Counted from the first letter of the stretch, positions 1 through 7,011 are shown. The stretch is 64,000 nt of DNA from a virus (IMGVR_UViG_3300037504_000674:1-64000); one strand, 5' to 3'. Notes: generated by a model not told the origin, from the letters alone. Program-made: numbers and translations.

Positions 1-19
1 TTGGCCACACTCCAAACTG

Positions 20-520
20 TTACACTGAGGTATCGCGCAATCTATCAAGCACGATATCGTGAAAGTCAAGGAGTTCTTCTTCGCTGTCGCGCACGTCCAG
101 ATACTTTTGCAGGAAGCAGGCGGCCCTGTGGGCCAACTCCTGCTTCCATAGATATTGAGAAAGACGGACCGCCTCCTCAATCGAAGTTGGGCCGTACTCG
201 GATAAAACTTCATCCACACGATGTGTGTGATCCTTGGCCCATTCAAGCAGGTCGCTCGTGTAAATGTCCACCGCAGGCTCAACATCGAATACTTCTTCCG
301 CGTCCTCGACCTCTGAGAACGCCAGAAGTTCCAATGTTTCCAGGGCAACACTGTAGCGTTCGTCCGATGGTAGCGCCCTGCCGCCATTATGGAAGACTTC
401 GCGGATCAAGTCTATAGTTACTCTGTAGCATTGTTCGAGGACTAAAAAATCGCCTCTGTCTGGGCGGTAGCGAGTCTCGAACTGTTGCGAAATCTTTTTT
501 GCAATTTCGTATATCTTCAT
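20..520 (-). CDS. Hypothetical phage protein, 166 aa
   Basis: Not recognised. Soluble, acidic, probably mostly helical protein; the C-terminal half (about residues 85-150, around VDIYTSDLLEWAKDH) is rich in Trp, Leu and charged residues and looks like a compact helical domain. The start is supported by AAGGAG about 8 bases upstream and by an ATGA overlap with the stop of the preceding minus-strand gene, so the two are probably translationally coupled. A TTGGCCACAC element lies just beyond its stop, as it does after another gene in this cluster. Real gene by coding character; function unknown. Confidence 0.75.
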   Translation of the reverse strand: MKIYEIAKKISQQFETRYRPDRGDFLVLEQCYRVTIDLIREVFHNGGRALPSDERYSVALETLELLAFSEVEDAEEVFDVEPAVDIYTSDLLEWAKDHTHRVDEVLSEYGPTSIEEAVRLSQYLWKQELAHRAACFLQKYLDVRDSEEELLDFHDIVLDRLRDTSV

Positions 521-921
521 GCTAAATCTCCTTGAAGGGCAATCGCAAATACTTCCGCGATTGCATCGGCAATATATTCAACCATCGCTTCATCCGCTTC
601 CGAATTGTTGCGGATTACCTCGACATCCATCATAAGGCCAAGGGCGAAAGACGCCCTAGCAACCACACTGAACTCCATCCATCCCGCATAATGGCCTACC
701 TCATTCATGTAGTGGTAGGGCACATCGAAAACCAACTTACCATGGTCGCTTTCGTCAAGCGACAACTCGACATCGGCATCAATGCCGCTACCATGCGGCA
801 TATATGTTTGTACCAGGCCCTCAATGACCTCAAGGTGGGCTTCGGCCCACCCATCATTGCCATGCAACACACAAGCGTGGTACGCATCAACTTTTTGTGC
901 GAGAGCTTTACGAATCTTCAT
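517..921 (-). CDS. Hypothetical protein, 134 aa
   Basis: Not recognised. The start MKIRKALAQ is chosen because AAAGGAG lies about 9 bases upstream; a longer reading would run into the palindromic promoter-like element at 961-1001. The product is soluble and acidic, with a central stretch around residues 40-85 (DVELSLDESDHGKLVFDVPY) and a helical C-terminal tail. It is the first gene after that palindrome and overlaps the next gene by ATGA, so the two form a small transcription unit. Probably an early accessory protein. Confidence 0.72.
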   Translation of the reverse strand: MKIRKALAQKVDAYHACVLHGNDGWAEAHLEVIEGLVQTYMPHGSGIDADVELSLDESDHGKLVFDVPYHYMNEVGHYAGWMEFSVVARASFALGLMMDVEVIRNNSEADEAMVEYIADAIAEVFAIALQGDLA

Positions 922-960
922 GATGTACTCTGCTCCTTTGCTAGATTTACTGTTTTTGAA

Positions 961-1001
961 CACAATTGATTGTGTATACAATCGATACACAATCAAGTGT
1001 G
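961..1001 (-). promoter_or_regulatory. Palindromic promoter/operator-like element
   Basis: Two 17-bp arms (961-977 and 985-1001) form an inverted repeat with one mismatch around a 7-bp spacer. Read on the minus strand it contains TTGATT, a 16-bp spacer and CACAAT, a weak sigma-70-like promoter whose start would lie about 40 bases before the gene at 921. A palindrome coinciding with a promoter suggests an operator for a dimeric regulator; this is inference. Confidence 0.5.
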
Positions 1002-1017
1002 ACCAAAAACTGGTCAC
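999..1017 (-). terminator. Short hairpin after the 56-aa gene
   Basis: GTGACC and GGTCAC (with the next base pair, seven pairs) enclose an A-rich loop just downstream of the stop of the minus-strand gene at 1020-1190. It lacks a clear U-tract after the stem, so termination strength is uncertain. The same GTGACCAAAAACT half recurs at 1452-1464 after another gene. Confidence 0.4.
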
Positions 1018-1019
1018 AA

Positions 1020-1190
1020 TTAATCATGAATTCCATACGCGCGCCGCAATGCTTCACGCTCTGCGGTCGAAAGGCTGTTTATTCCAAAACGTTTTGCGTG
1101 TTTCGCCAATTCAACAATGTTCTTGGCTACGTGGCGGCCATTGCAATGATGACCGCGCACGGGGCGTTTGTGAGTTTCATGCCGTTTCAT
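1020..1190 (-). CDS. Small basic protein, 56 aa
   Basis: Very basic short protein, beginning MKRHETHKRPVRGHHC, with several His and two Cys-free basic helices in the second half (around RFGINSLSTAEREALRRAYG). It could bind nucleic acid or metal through its His-rich N-terminus, but no family is recognised. GAGGAAG sits 8-9 bases before the ATG, partly inside the stop region of the upstream gene, so it is probably co-translated with the 63-aa gene before it. Reading frame is intact and ends directly before a hairpin and the palindrome at 961-1001. Confidence 0.6.
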   Translation of the reverse strand: MKRHETHKRPVRGHHCNGRHVAKNIVELAKHAKRFGINSLSTAEREALRRAYGIHD

Positions 1191-1194
1191 TATA

Positions 1195-1386
1195 TCACTT
1201 CCTCAGTTTTTGGAGACTTTCAAATAACTCAGAGCTGACGACACGTTCTACTTCGCGTTCAACTTTTTGTTTATTAATGTTGATTGCGACAGTCTCTTTT
1301 TCGCTATCCTTGAAGGCAATGTCGTTCGCCTTAAGGAATTCACGCAACAAAGATATTTTTTCCTGGCTTGTTTCCGTTATGTTCAT
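1195..1386 (-). CDS. Small coiled-coil protein, 63 aa
   Basis: Short charged protein beginning MNITETSQEKIS. Nearly the whole chain is predicted helical by its heptad-like spacing of Leu, Ile and Val (LLREFLKANDI ... VEREVERVVSSELFESLQKL). It may dimerise or act as a small regulator or anti-host protein; no family recognised. The start is fixed by AAGGAGG 7 bases upstream; the longer reading through the palindrome at 1415-1454 is unlikely. First gene after that palindrome. Confidence 0.65.
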   Translation of the reverse strand: MNITETSQEKISLLREFLKANDIAFKDSEKETVAININKQKVEREVERVVSSELFESLQKLRK

Positions 1387-1414
1387 CTTTCCTCCTTGGT
1401 AATTTGCTTTTGAA

Positions 1415-1454
1415 CACATTGAATTGTACATCTAATGATATACAATTCAATGTG
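1415..1454 (-). promoter_or_regulatory. Palindromic promoter/operator-like element
   Basis: Perfect 14-bp inverted repeat (1415-1428 and 1441-1454) with a 12-bp spacer. On the minus strand the arms supply TTGAAT and TACAAT separated by 16 bp, a plausible promoter for the 63-aa gene. The build matches the element at 961-1001: the promoter hexamers are the palindrome arms, so a protein bound here would block or recruit polymerase. Confidence 0.55.
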
Positions 1455-1474
1455 ACCAAAAACTCCTTGGCCAC
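1452..1474 (-). terminator. Hairpin after the 93-aa membrane gene
   Basis: GTGACCAA and TTGGCCAC pair over eight positions (one G-U) around AAACTCC. On the minus strand it follows the stop of the gene at 1483-1764 by about 8 bases and is immediately followed by the palindrome at 1415-1454. The GGCCAC half recurs at 1841 and at base 1 of the window. Confidence 0.45.
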
Positions 1475-1482
1475 ACTACTGA

Positions 1483-1764
1483 TTATTCAGCGTGCCTGCA
1501 AACGTCAACCATCGGACCTTCGGGATTGTAGTTATTGCAGTACAGTGATATCTGCTCTGCATTCAGCGGTTTTTGAGCAAGTTCTTCATACGACAAATTT
1601 CCTTTGTCGTATGCGTACAACCAATTCACAGCCTGCCTGTTTTCGTCGCTCATTAAACTCGACGCATTCTCGCTGGCGTCCAGGGTCTGCATTCCTATTG
1701 TGATTAGAGCATAGCCAATCACAATAAAACCAACGACCAGTACGATAGCCGCAAATGCTTTCAT
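1483..1764 (-). CDS. Small membrane-anchored protein, 93 aa
   Basis: One N-terminal membrane segment (about residues 4-24, AAIVLVVGFIVIGYALITI) followed by an acidic, soluble tail that contains two Cys near the end (LYCNNYN and DVCRHAE) that could form a disulfide. The signal-anchor arrangement puts the tail outside the membrane if N-in. TAGGAGGAAAC gives an excellent ribosome site. No family recognised; small membrane proteins of this sort in phages often act on the host envelope or exclude other phages, but nothing here proves that. Confidence 0.65.
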   Translation of the reverse strand: MKAFAAIVLVVGFIVIGYALITIGMQTLDASENASSLMSDENRQAVNWLYAYDKGNLSYEELAQKPLNAEQISLYCNNYNPEGPMVDVCRHAE

Positions 1765-1838
1765 GTTTCCTCCTATTCATCAGCCTTCAGCCTGCTGCCT
1801 CTACTCTCCGTACCGCTATAACGATAGTTGTTGTGCTG

Positions 1839-1876
1839 CCTTGGCCACGCTCAATGGAATTTGAGTGCGCCCAAGG
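1839..1876. terminator. Imperfect long hairpin
   Basis: CCTTGGCCACGCTCAA and TTGAGTGCGCCCAAGG pair at 13 of 16 positions around a 6-base loop. It contains the same TTGGCCAC core seen at 1467 and at 1. It lies upstream of the minus-strand gene at 1764, so it may end transcription coming from farther upstream or structure the leader of that gene. Confidence 0.35.
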
Positions 1877-1879
1877 AAG

Positions 1880-1924
1880 CACAACTCACATTTGAAAGTG
1901 ACAAGTTCTCTCACTTTCGTTGTG
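1880..1924. promoter_or_regulatory. Inverted repeat in the leader of the left minus-strand cluster
   Basis: GAAAGTGA (1894-1901) and TCACTTTC (1911-1918) are perfect arms; CACAAC (1880-1885) and GTTGTG (1919-1924) can extend the stem outward with an internal bulge. Possible third member of the palindrome series in this cluster, although a matching -35/-10 pair is not obvious. Confidence 0.3.
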
Positions 1925-2242
1925 TTTCCTTGCCTTTTGGGTATTCAACTGTTAATGTCCTTCGTCGTGCCTGGGGCCTTTTGCCTTTGCGTGGGATTGT
2001 CGATTAAGTCAAAAACCTATGACTCCCTGCCCCAGAGGCGCTACAAGTTTTTTCAGAGTATTTGATTGCTCGGGTACCCCTACCCGTAACGTTGCAATTG
2101 TTTCCCTCGACCATTGACCCCGATGCGTGCAATTTTTGTCGCTTATGGGTTTGGCCGGTTCCCCAAAAACTTGCCTGAGATTTTTAATGTGCCGGCGGGC
2201 TTTGCTGCCCCGCCCTGCCTAACTGTCTACATGATAACCCGT

Positions 2243-2308
2243 GATTGTTAACAGATTGTTAACAAATTGTAAACGTTGTGTTAACGTTTTGTTAACAGAT
2301 TGTTAAAA
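2243..2308. repeat. Six tandem 11-bp iteron-like repeats
   Basis: Six consecutive 11-bp units with consensus GATTGTTAACA: two exact copies, then AATTGTAAACG, TTGTGTTAACG, TTTTGTTAACA and GATTGTTAAAA. The period is close to one helical turn, so a protein bound to each unit would sit on the same face of the DNA. Such arrays are typical of initiator or repressor binding at origins and control regions. Confidence 0.7.
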
Positions 2309-2452
2309 TGTCAGACGGTAGGCTTTTTAATGTCCTTGGGGGCCTTTGCTTGCCCCCCCAACCAACTACACACACATGATATGCCGGCATTACAATGATT
2401 GCACGTGACACATGTCACACAAACCGTGTGAAATATGTCACATGAGGTCCTA

Positions 2453-2470
2453 CATGCGCGCGCGCGCATG
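2453..2470. repeat. Alternating CG palindrome
   Basis: CATGCGCGCGCGCGCATG is a perfect 18-bp palindrome whose core is strictly alternating purine-pyrimidine. Such sequences can form a cruciform or left-handed Z-DNA under negative supercoiling. It lies between the 11-bp repeats and the plus-strand operon. Confidence 0.5.
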
Positions 2471-3140
2471 CCAGCGTTATAGAAGCTGGCCCACCACCAC
2501 CCCCTGGTGCAATGGGGGATTGCGTAGGCGGCTACCTAGTGAATGATGGATTGTACAATACTTTTGCCAGTGAGGGTATTGATGATACTGGTGTAATTGT
2601 TGACGGGGCCCTGGTATGATGCTAGGGGGGATTGCACGGTTTAGCTGGCGATGCGCAATGGGGTTTGAGGGAGGCTGGGGCTGGTGTTAGGGCAAATATT
2701 GTTGCTGGGATGTGGTTGGGCTGGAAAAGAACTATTTGCCAGAACAATATATGTTTAGGGTAAAGCTGTGTATGCACTACCAAATTGCAAAAAGCACTAC
2801 CAGATTGAGCCGGTGTGTTAAATATGCAGTAAAGCCTGCACCCATGGCGCCCTACTTGACATAAACTATATAGTCGGAAGGTGGGTCGGGCGTTTTGCAT
2901 AATAAAATTGCAGAGTGACCCCCCCCGTGCCAGAAAAGTTTCGCGCTGGCCCTACATTATTACACTGCCCCCTCTCACCACACATGATATTAAAAATCCC
3001 ACTTGACCCCCCCCATTCAATCGAATTGAGCCGTATATATAACCATTCCGTGCATTTTCATACAAACACACACAAATTCAATAGGGAAAACACACAAAAT
3101 CTAGCATGACATTCGTCAGTAAATCAGCGACAAACCTCAG

Positions 3141-3168
3141 TTGACCTTTTATATAAAAGTGCTAGAAT
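3141..3168 (+). promoter_or_regulatory. Promoter of the plus-strand early operon
   Basis: TTGACC (3141-3146), 16-bp spacer, TAGAAT (3163-3168), with the extended -10 bases TGC before TAGAAT. It stands just before a strong ribosome site (AAGGAGG) and the long plus-strand gene block. Spacing and extended -10 match other promoters in the window. Confidence 0.6.
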
Positions 3169-3188
3169 AGTGACAACAAGGAGGATAG

Positions 3189-3227
3189 ATGCCAACTGTA
3201 GCTTCGGTGGTTTTATCGCCATTGTGA
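3189..3227 (+). CDS. Possible 12-aa leader peptide
   Basis: ATG preceded by AAGGAGG at ideal distance opens a 12-codon frame, MPTVASVVLSPL, ending at TGA. A strong ribosome site on such a short frame directly after the promoter suggests a leader peptide or the start of a damaged gene. After the TGA the same frame stays open to 3392. There is no run of one amino acid that would point to classical attenuation. Confidence 0.35.
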   Translation: MPTVASVVLSPL

Positions 3228-3369
3228 TGGGTGCCCAGATGGTGTGTACCCCACGCTAAGCAAGTAGCGGTGTACTTTTTCCATATTGGCTTGGCGAATC
3301 ACACGGTCACAATTGAGCATTTGGATAGACGCGAGACGCTTACATTCAAGAAGTACATAAGGAGTAGTC

Positions 3370-3873
3370 ATGACCAACAAAAACGAAACGCTTGATCTAA
3401 AGGATGATTGGAATCGGCTGAGTTTACGATGGTTGCAGATGGCAACTGATCAAAGCAGCGTGAGGGACTGGCAACATCGTGTGTGTTGTGCGGGCGAGCG
3501 GCGTGTATTTACTTCGGATGGATATCGAATGCACGTTATGCAGTTGCCATGGCTTGTTGATCGATGTTCGGGGGAAGATGCTCTCGTCAAGCAGGGGAAG
3601 AGCATTTATAAAAAAGATCGTGAAGTTGATGTGGAAACCTTTGAAAGCAGCTCACCGCCCATTGACAACATGATCCCGCATGGGGATGCTGCGACTGTCA
3701 CGGTTAACACGCGGTTCTTGAAAGAGGCCCTGGAGTTTCCTAGCGATCCCCTCTACGTGACTCTGGAGGTTCGACCGGATCGACCGCTGGTTGTGCGGGC
3801 CGAGTATCGCTCTAAGCGACAGCATCAATATAATTGCATGGCTGTCATTATGCCTGCACATCTAATCAACTGA
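3370..3873 (+). CDS. Sliding-clamp-like protein, single-domain size
   Basis: About 167 residues with sequence features of one bacterial beta-clamp domain: a strand pair ending in FTSDGYRMHVMQLP (about residues 48-62; clamps have the ATDGHRLH motif here), then TVTVNTRFLKEALEF (about 108-123), then LYVTLEVRPDRPLVV and a C-terminus CMAVIMPAHL like the MPMRL end of DnaN. A full clamp subunit has three such domains; this one is about a third to half of that size. A full-length clamp-like gene lies at 59704-60762. It could assemble as a higher oligomer, modulate the full clamp, or have a different role. First sizeable gene of the early operon; AAGGAG lies 6 bases before the ATG. Confidence 0.6.
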   Translation: MTNKNETLDLKDDWNRLSLRWLQMATDQSSVRDWQHRVCCAGERRVFTSDGYRMHVMQLPWLVDRCSGEDALVKQGKSIYKKDREVDVETFESSSPPIDNMIPHGDAATVTVNTRFLKEALEFPSDPLYVTLEVRPDRPLVVRAEYRSKRQHQYNCMAVIMPAHLIN

Positions 3874-3918
3874 AGATGGGGTTAGTGATACTATTTGCAT
3901 TGCAAGAGGAGGTAAATG

Positions 3919-4638
3919 ATGGACAGAATGATTTTTGAGAGAGGGAATGCAGCGGTTCGCAGTGAATCGTTGCGACCGGACGAGCGGTGGGTCGCGGTAG
4001 ATAAAAGCGGGCTGGTTGAGGCGTACAGCGAAAGGCCCGTATATGGATTTGGGGGGGCGTATTGGTATTCAAGCCTCGGGCGCCACCGCCCCATCGCCCA
4101 CGTCGGCGAGGAGTGCCCTGATTGGCGCGACCTACTCTTCGAGGTAGAGCAGCCCGCGCCGATTGCCCCAGCAGAGATTTGGGCAGCGCTAAAAACGCTG
4201 CACGGAGAGCCCATTGCCGGCGTGGCGTGGGATAAGAATGGTAAATGTTATGCGTACAGGGAGTCTCCCTCGTTAGAGTCTTCTGCCTGGTGGTGTGGCG
4301 GTGGTTACTTCCGCGTGGCTACCCTCGATGACCTGTGGACTGGTGATTGGCGGGAATCCTGGACGCCGAGGCCCGCAGAGGCCGGCGATCCGGAGCAGGG
4401 CCCGCCGGAGATTGACGCCGAGACAGCCGGCGCGATCCGCACGGTGTACCCAGGCGCGCGGTGGGTAGTGTGGAACACCGACGGGTGTGCGTATACGACT
4501 GATAGCCGCGAGCGCCCAGAGCCGCACTCTATGGGTAGGTGGAAGGTCTACGGAAACGCGAGATTTATTCCGATCCCCGCTCTAAACATTGCGCAGCGCG
4601 GCGAAGGCAAGTGTGAGCGGTGGGTAGTTGCTATATGA
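3919..4638 (+). CDS. W-repeat protein, three repeats
   Basis: Contains three copies of a repeat of about 50 residues with the pattern W-V-A/V-D-x-x-G-x-V-x-A-Y then P, W and a closing D-W-R-x-L-x-F: around residues 25-80 (RWVAVDKSGLVEAY ... DWRDLLFEV), 98-152 (GVAWDKNGKCYAY ... DWRESWTPRP) and 175-225 (RWVVWNTDGCAYT). The first two are closely matched by the gene at 6050-6517, and single copies occur at 8064 and 9485. Small domains of this type are common in phage accessory regions without an assigned function. AGAGGAGG precedes two adjacent ATG codons; the second has the better spacing. Confidence 0.6.
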   Translation: MDRMIFERGNAAVRSESLRPDERWVAVDKSGLVEAYSERPVYGFGGAYWYSSLGRHRPIAHVGEECPDWRDLLFEVEQPAPIAPAEIWAALKTLHGEPIAGVAWDKNGKCYAYRESPSLESSAWWCGGGYFRVATLDDLWTGDWRESWTPRPAEAGDPEQGPPEIDAETAGAIRTVYPGARWVVWNTDGCAYTTDSRERPEPHSMGRWKVYGNARFIPIPALNIAQRGEGKCERWVVAI

Positions 4639-5570
4639 TGTTATCTCCGTATCCGTATCCTGGAGGCAAGTCTCGCGTAACCGATATGGTATGGCTAGCG
4701 CTCGGCGAAGTGGAGCATTACATTGAGCCATTTTATGGTTCTGGCGCGGTGCATTTGGGCCGCCCAGATTTCCGGCCAACTATCGCTTGGGCTAATGCTC
4801 ATACTGAAACTATCAACGATGCTAACGGGCACATCGCCAATGTGTGGCGCGCGATCAAGGATGACCCGGATACCGTCGCCGATCTCTGCGATTGGCCCGT
4901 GAACCACGCCGATTACGTAGCGCGCAAGTCCGCACTGCACGAGCGCGAGGATAGTCTCGTTGAGAGTTTGATGGCTGATCCGTACTACTATGATGTCGAG
5001 ACCGCCGCCTGGTGGATTTGGTGTGCGGCTCAGGGGATTGGCGCGTGGTACGACCGCGTTAGGCAGAGACCGCAATTGGGTCATAAGGGTCAGGGCATCC
5101 ACAAAACCTCGTGGCGCGGGCAGCTCCCGGCGGTATTCGCCGCGCTCTCCGAGCGCCTGCGCTACGTGCGCGTGGTGTGCGGTGACTGGTCGCAGGTGTG
5201 TGGTGGAGATTGGCAGGACTCGCACTGGTCAAACGTCGGCGTGTTCTTTGACCCGCCTTATGCCGTCACAGACCGCGATTCGAGGATGTACGGTGAGCAC
5301 GACAGTCTCACCGTGGCCGATGATGTGCGCGCTTGGTGCATCGAGCGCGGGCAACGCGAGAGCTACCGCATTGCCCTGGCGGGCTATGATGAGCACGCCG
5401 AGCTGGTTGAGGATCACGGTTGGACGTGTGAGCGGTGGAGCGCCGGTGGCGGATATGCGAATCTTGGTGATGGGCAGGGTAGCGCCAACCGTCACCGCGA
5501 GACGCTGTACTACTCGCCGCATTGTAGAAGAGTGATACAAACAACTATGTTGGAGGAACTAAATGTATGA
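4635..5570 (+). CDS. DNA adenine N6-methyltransferase, D12 class
   Basis: Transfers a methyl group from S-adenosylmethionine to adenine in DNA. Visible motifs are PYPGGKSRV (about residues 7-15, SAM-binding start of D12 enzymes), EPFYGSGAV (31-39, motif I), INDANGHIANVW (60-71) and the catalytic DPPY (206-209). Length (311 aa) is normal for the family. The ATG overlaps the stop of the preceding gene (ATGA), so translation is coupled. No matching restriction enzyme gene is nearby, so it is an orphan enzyme that probably modifies the phage genome against host restriction or affects packaging or timing. Confidence 0.9.
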   Translation: MMLSPYPYPGGKSRVTDMVWLALGEVEHYIEPFYGSGAVHLGRPDFRPTIAWANAHTETINDANGHIANVWRAIKDDPDTVADLCDWPVNHADYVARKSALHEREDSLVESLMADPYYYDVETAAWWIWCAAQGIGAWYDRVRQRPQLGHKGQGIHKTSWRGQLPAVFAALSERLRYVRVVCGDWSQVCGGDWQDSHWSNVGVFFDPPYAVTDRDSRMYGEHDSLTVADDVRAWCIERGQRESYRIALAGYDEHAELVEDHGWTCERWSAGGGYANLGDGQGSANRHRETLYYSPHCRRVIQTTMLEELNV

Positions 5571-5649
5571 TAAGAAGTCTTTGTTGGCTGCGTTGGTGAT
5601 AATTTTGATTGTGATGTGTATTGTATGTTGTTTGTTCAACTATGCATAG
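5563..5649 (+). CDS. Single-pass membrane microprotein, 28 aa
   Basis: MYDKKSLLAAL followed by a strongly hydrophobic stretch to near the C-terminus (residues 6-24). Two Lys residues near the N-terminus suggest N-in orientation. TGGAGG lies 8 bases before the ATG, which overlaps the end of the methyltransferase gene. It is one of several membrane microproteins of 26-35 residues in this genome. Confidence 0.55.
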   Translation: MYDKKSLLAALVIILIVMCIVCCLFNYA

Positions 5650-5659
5650 GGGGTAAGCT

Positions 5660-6040
5660 GTGAATGCCAAAAGGGAGAAAATGGCTGCAATGTTGCATAA
5701 AATCTGGGCGAGATGGGCGATGCATGTTATCAGGTCATCCAAGATGAATGCGGACGGCTCGATGACTATTCCGTCTAGCCTGGTGAGCCGTTGGGAACGC
5801 CAAGCAGCCACGGACTACCATGATCTAAGCGATCACGAGAAACATAGCGACCGCGTAATAGCGGATGAGATCATGGGCGCCTGCGATTCTGTTGTTAGGG
5901 TTGTCGTTGCCGTGTTGTTCGGTGTTGTGTGCGGCGGTTTTACTCTGTGGGTGTCGATGGATGCCGGGCTTCCTGTACCAATTGTGATCTCGTCGTTGGT
6001 GGGCATTTGTGCATGCCTTGCATCTTTAGTACTGAGATAG
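5660..6040 (+). CDS. Phage protein with conserved N-terminal domain and two membrane helices
   Basis: The N-terminal part (about residues 8-70) contains IWARWAMHVI and RWERQAATDYHDLSDHEK...DR, a pattern widespread in small phage proteins of unknown function. The C-terminal part has two hydrophobic segments (about 77-98 and 102-124), so the domain is tethered to the membrane, facing the cytoplasm if both ends are inside. GTG start after AGGGGG; the preceding gene ends 10 bases upstream. Function unknown. Confidence 0.65.
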   Translation: MNAKREKMAAMLHKIWARWAMHVIRSSKMNADGSMTIPSSLVSRWERQAATDYHDLSDHEKHSDRVIADEIMGACDSVVRVVVAVLFGVVCGGFTLWVSMDAGLPVPIVISSLVGICACLASLVLR

Positions 6041-6049
6041 GTGAGAGCA

Positions 6050-6517
6050 ATGGGTGACTATGTAATTTTCAATAGGGGGAATGCTGTCGTTCGCAGTGAA
6101 TCGTTGCGTGATGGCGAGCGGATAGTGGCGGTTAGCGAAGATGGTAGCGTTTATGCCTATAAGGGTAAGTCGGTTGTGATGGAGCAACGCGAGTGGGCTG
6201 GAGTGTCGCCTCGCCTGATCGCGCACGTGGGCAAGATGTGCTGGGATTGGAAGCATTTAGTATTCTTTGTTGATCCGTCGTACCCATCGCAGAATATTGA
6301 CCCCGCGATCTGGGCTGGTCTGGACGCGATCTTCGGGAAACCGGCTACCGGGATTGCTTGGGGCCTAGATGGGAGATGCTTCGGGTATACCGGTTACCCA
6401 GAACCTGGCTCAATCCTATGGGAGAATGGAGGGGACTTGGTGAATATCCGCCTCCTGAACGGCAAGTTCGAAGGCGATTGGCGAAAGTCTTGGACGCCAA
6501 GACCGAGTGGTTCATGA
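6050..6517 (+). CDS. W-repeat protein, two repeats
   Basis: Clear paralogue of the gene at 3919-4638: both begin with an F-x-R-G-N-A-A/V-V-R-S-E-S-L-R stretch and share two W-repeats (here about residues 19-74, RIVAVSEDGSVYAY ... DWKHLVFFVD, and 90-150, GIAWGLDGRCFGY ... GDWRKSWTPRP). It lacks the third repeat. AGGTGAG before the ATG at 6050 favours this start over the GTG nine bases earlier. Likely arisen by duplication; function unknown. Confidence 0.65.
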   Translation: MGDYVIFNRGNAVVRSESLRDGERIVAVSEDGSVYAYKGKSVVMEQREWAGVSPRLIAHVGKMCWDWKHLVFFVDPSYPSQNIDPAIWAGLDAIFGKPATGIAWGLDGRCFGYTGYPEPGSILWENGGDLVNIRLLNGKFEGDWRKSWTPRPSGS

Positions 6518-7008
6518 GTAGCACAACTGCGCTGTATGTACCAGACGATTCTGGTATCCCGCGTCGCCGTGGTGCGTCGTTTTCCACCAACGGCGTAGCT
6601 GATCTGGTCTGTGAGGGGTACGCGCGCGCCGGGACAGTTTTTCGGTTTAATCGGCATAACGCTACAGTTGAACCTGGTGATTACATGGTTTACCGTGGCG
6701 CGCTGTACGAGGCTGAAAAGGTTTCCCTTAGTCATAAAAATGATGGCGGGGTGTGGATCATTCGTGATAGTGGACGTGTATATTACCCTAAAAAGCGCGG
6801 CGTTGGTCGATGCAGTTGGCGGCGGCTCTCGCTGCCGTTCCGTTGCCCAAAATGCGAGAGGCGGCTGGCTGCATCGGAAGTGTATTTTGTGCTTTGGTCA
6901 TATGATGGTCCTTTGTGCGAAACACGGTGTAAGTCATGTGCTGACCGGGCAATCATGGGTGTTCCCATCAGTGAAAATCCTACTACGTGTCATGTAAAGG
7001 AGAGTTAG
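6514..7008 (+). CDS. Zinc-ribbon protein with W-repeat-like segment, 164 aa
   Basis: The ATG overlaps the stop of the preceding gene (ATGA). The N-terminal half is not recognised. Around residues 70-110 the stretch GVWIIRDSGRVYYP ... SWRRLSLPF resembles the W-repeat of neighbouring genes. The C-terminal third holds CPKC and, about 25 residues later, a second Cys pair (CKSC), a likely zinc ribbon. It may bind nucleic acid or protein; function unknown. Confidence 0.6.
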   Translation: MSSTTALYVPDDSGIPRRRGASFSTNGVADLVCEGYARAGTVFRFNRHNATVEPGDYMVYRGALYEAEKVSLSHKNDGGVWIIRDSGRVYYPKKRGVGRCSWRRLSLPFRCPKCERRLAASEVYFVLWSYDGPLCETRCKSCADRAIMGVPISENPTTCHVKES

Positions 7009-7011
7009 TAT

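Larger units (their letters stand above)
1925..3140. other. Gene-free divergent control region
   Basis: Between the divergent gene blocks there is about 1.2 kb without a convincing gene. It holds an 11-bp tandem repeat, an alternating CG palindrome, two C8-type tracts (about 2917 and 3006) each preceded by TGA, and an isolated TTGACA at 2856-2861 without a good -10. Scattered open frames here lack ribosome sites. Position, repeats and AT-rich stretches (3030-3160) fit an origin or master switch region, but this is inference. Confidence 0.45.

Noticed and set aside
1-417. 138-codon plus-strand frame at the left edge
   Set aside because: Antisense to the well-supported minus-strand gene at 20-520; Cys/Arg/Pro-rich composition typical of shadow frames.
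2856-2861. TTGACA as a promoter -35 in the control region
   Set aside because: No acceptable -10 lies 15-19 bases downstream.
2622-3109. Two open frames in the control region (2622-2900 minus, 2915-3109 plus)
   Set aside because: No ribosome sites, atypical composition, and they cover C-tracts; not supported as genes.
3225-3227. TGA recoded as Trp or selenocysteine
   Set aside because: Many genes end with TGA in overlapping ATGA arrangements, so TGA is a normal stop; no convincing downstream SECIS-like stem was seen.
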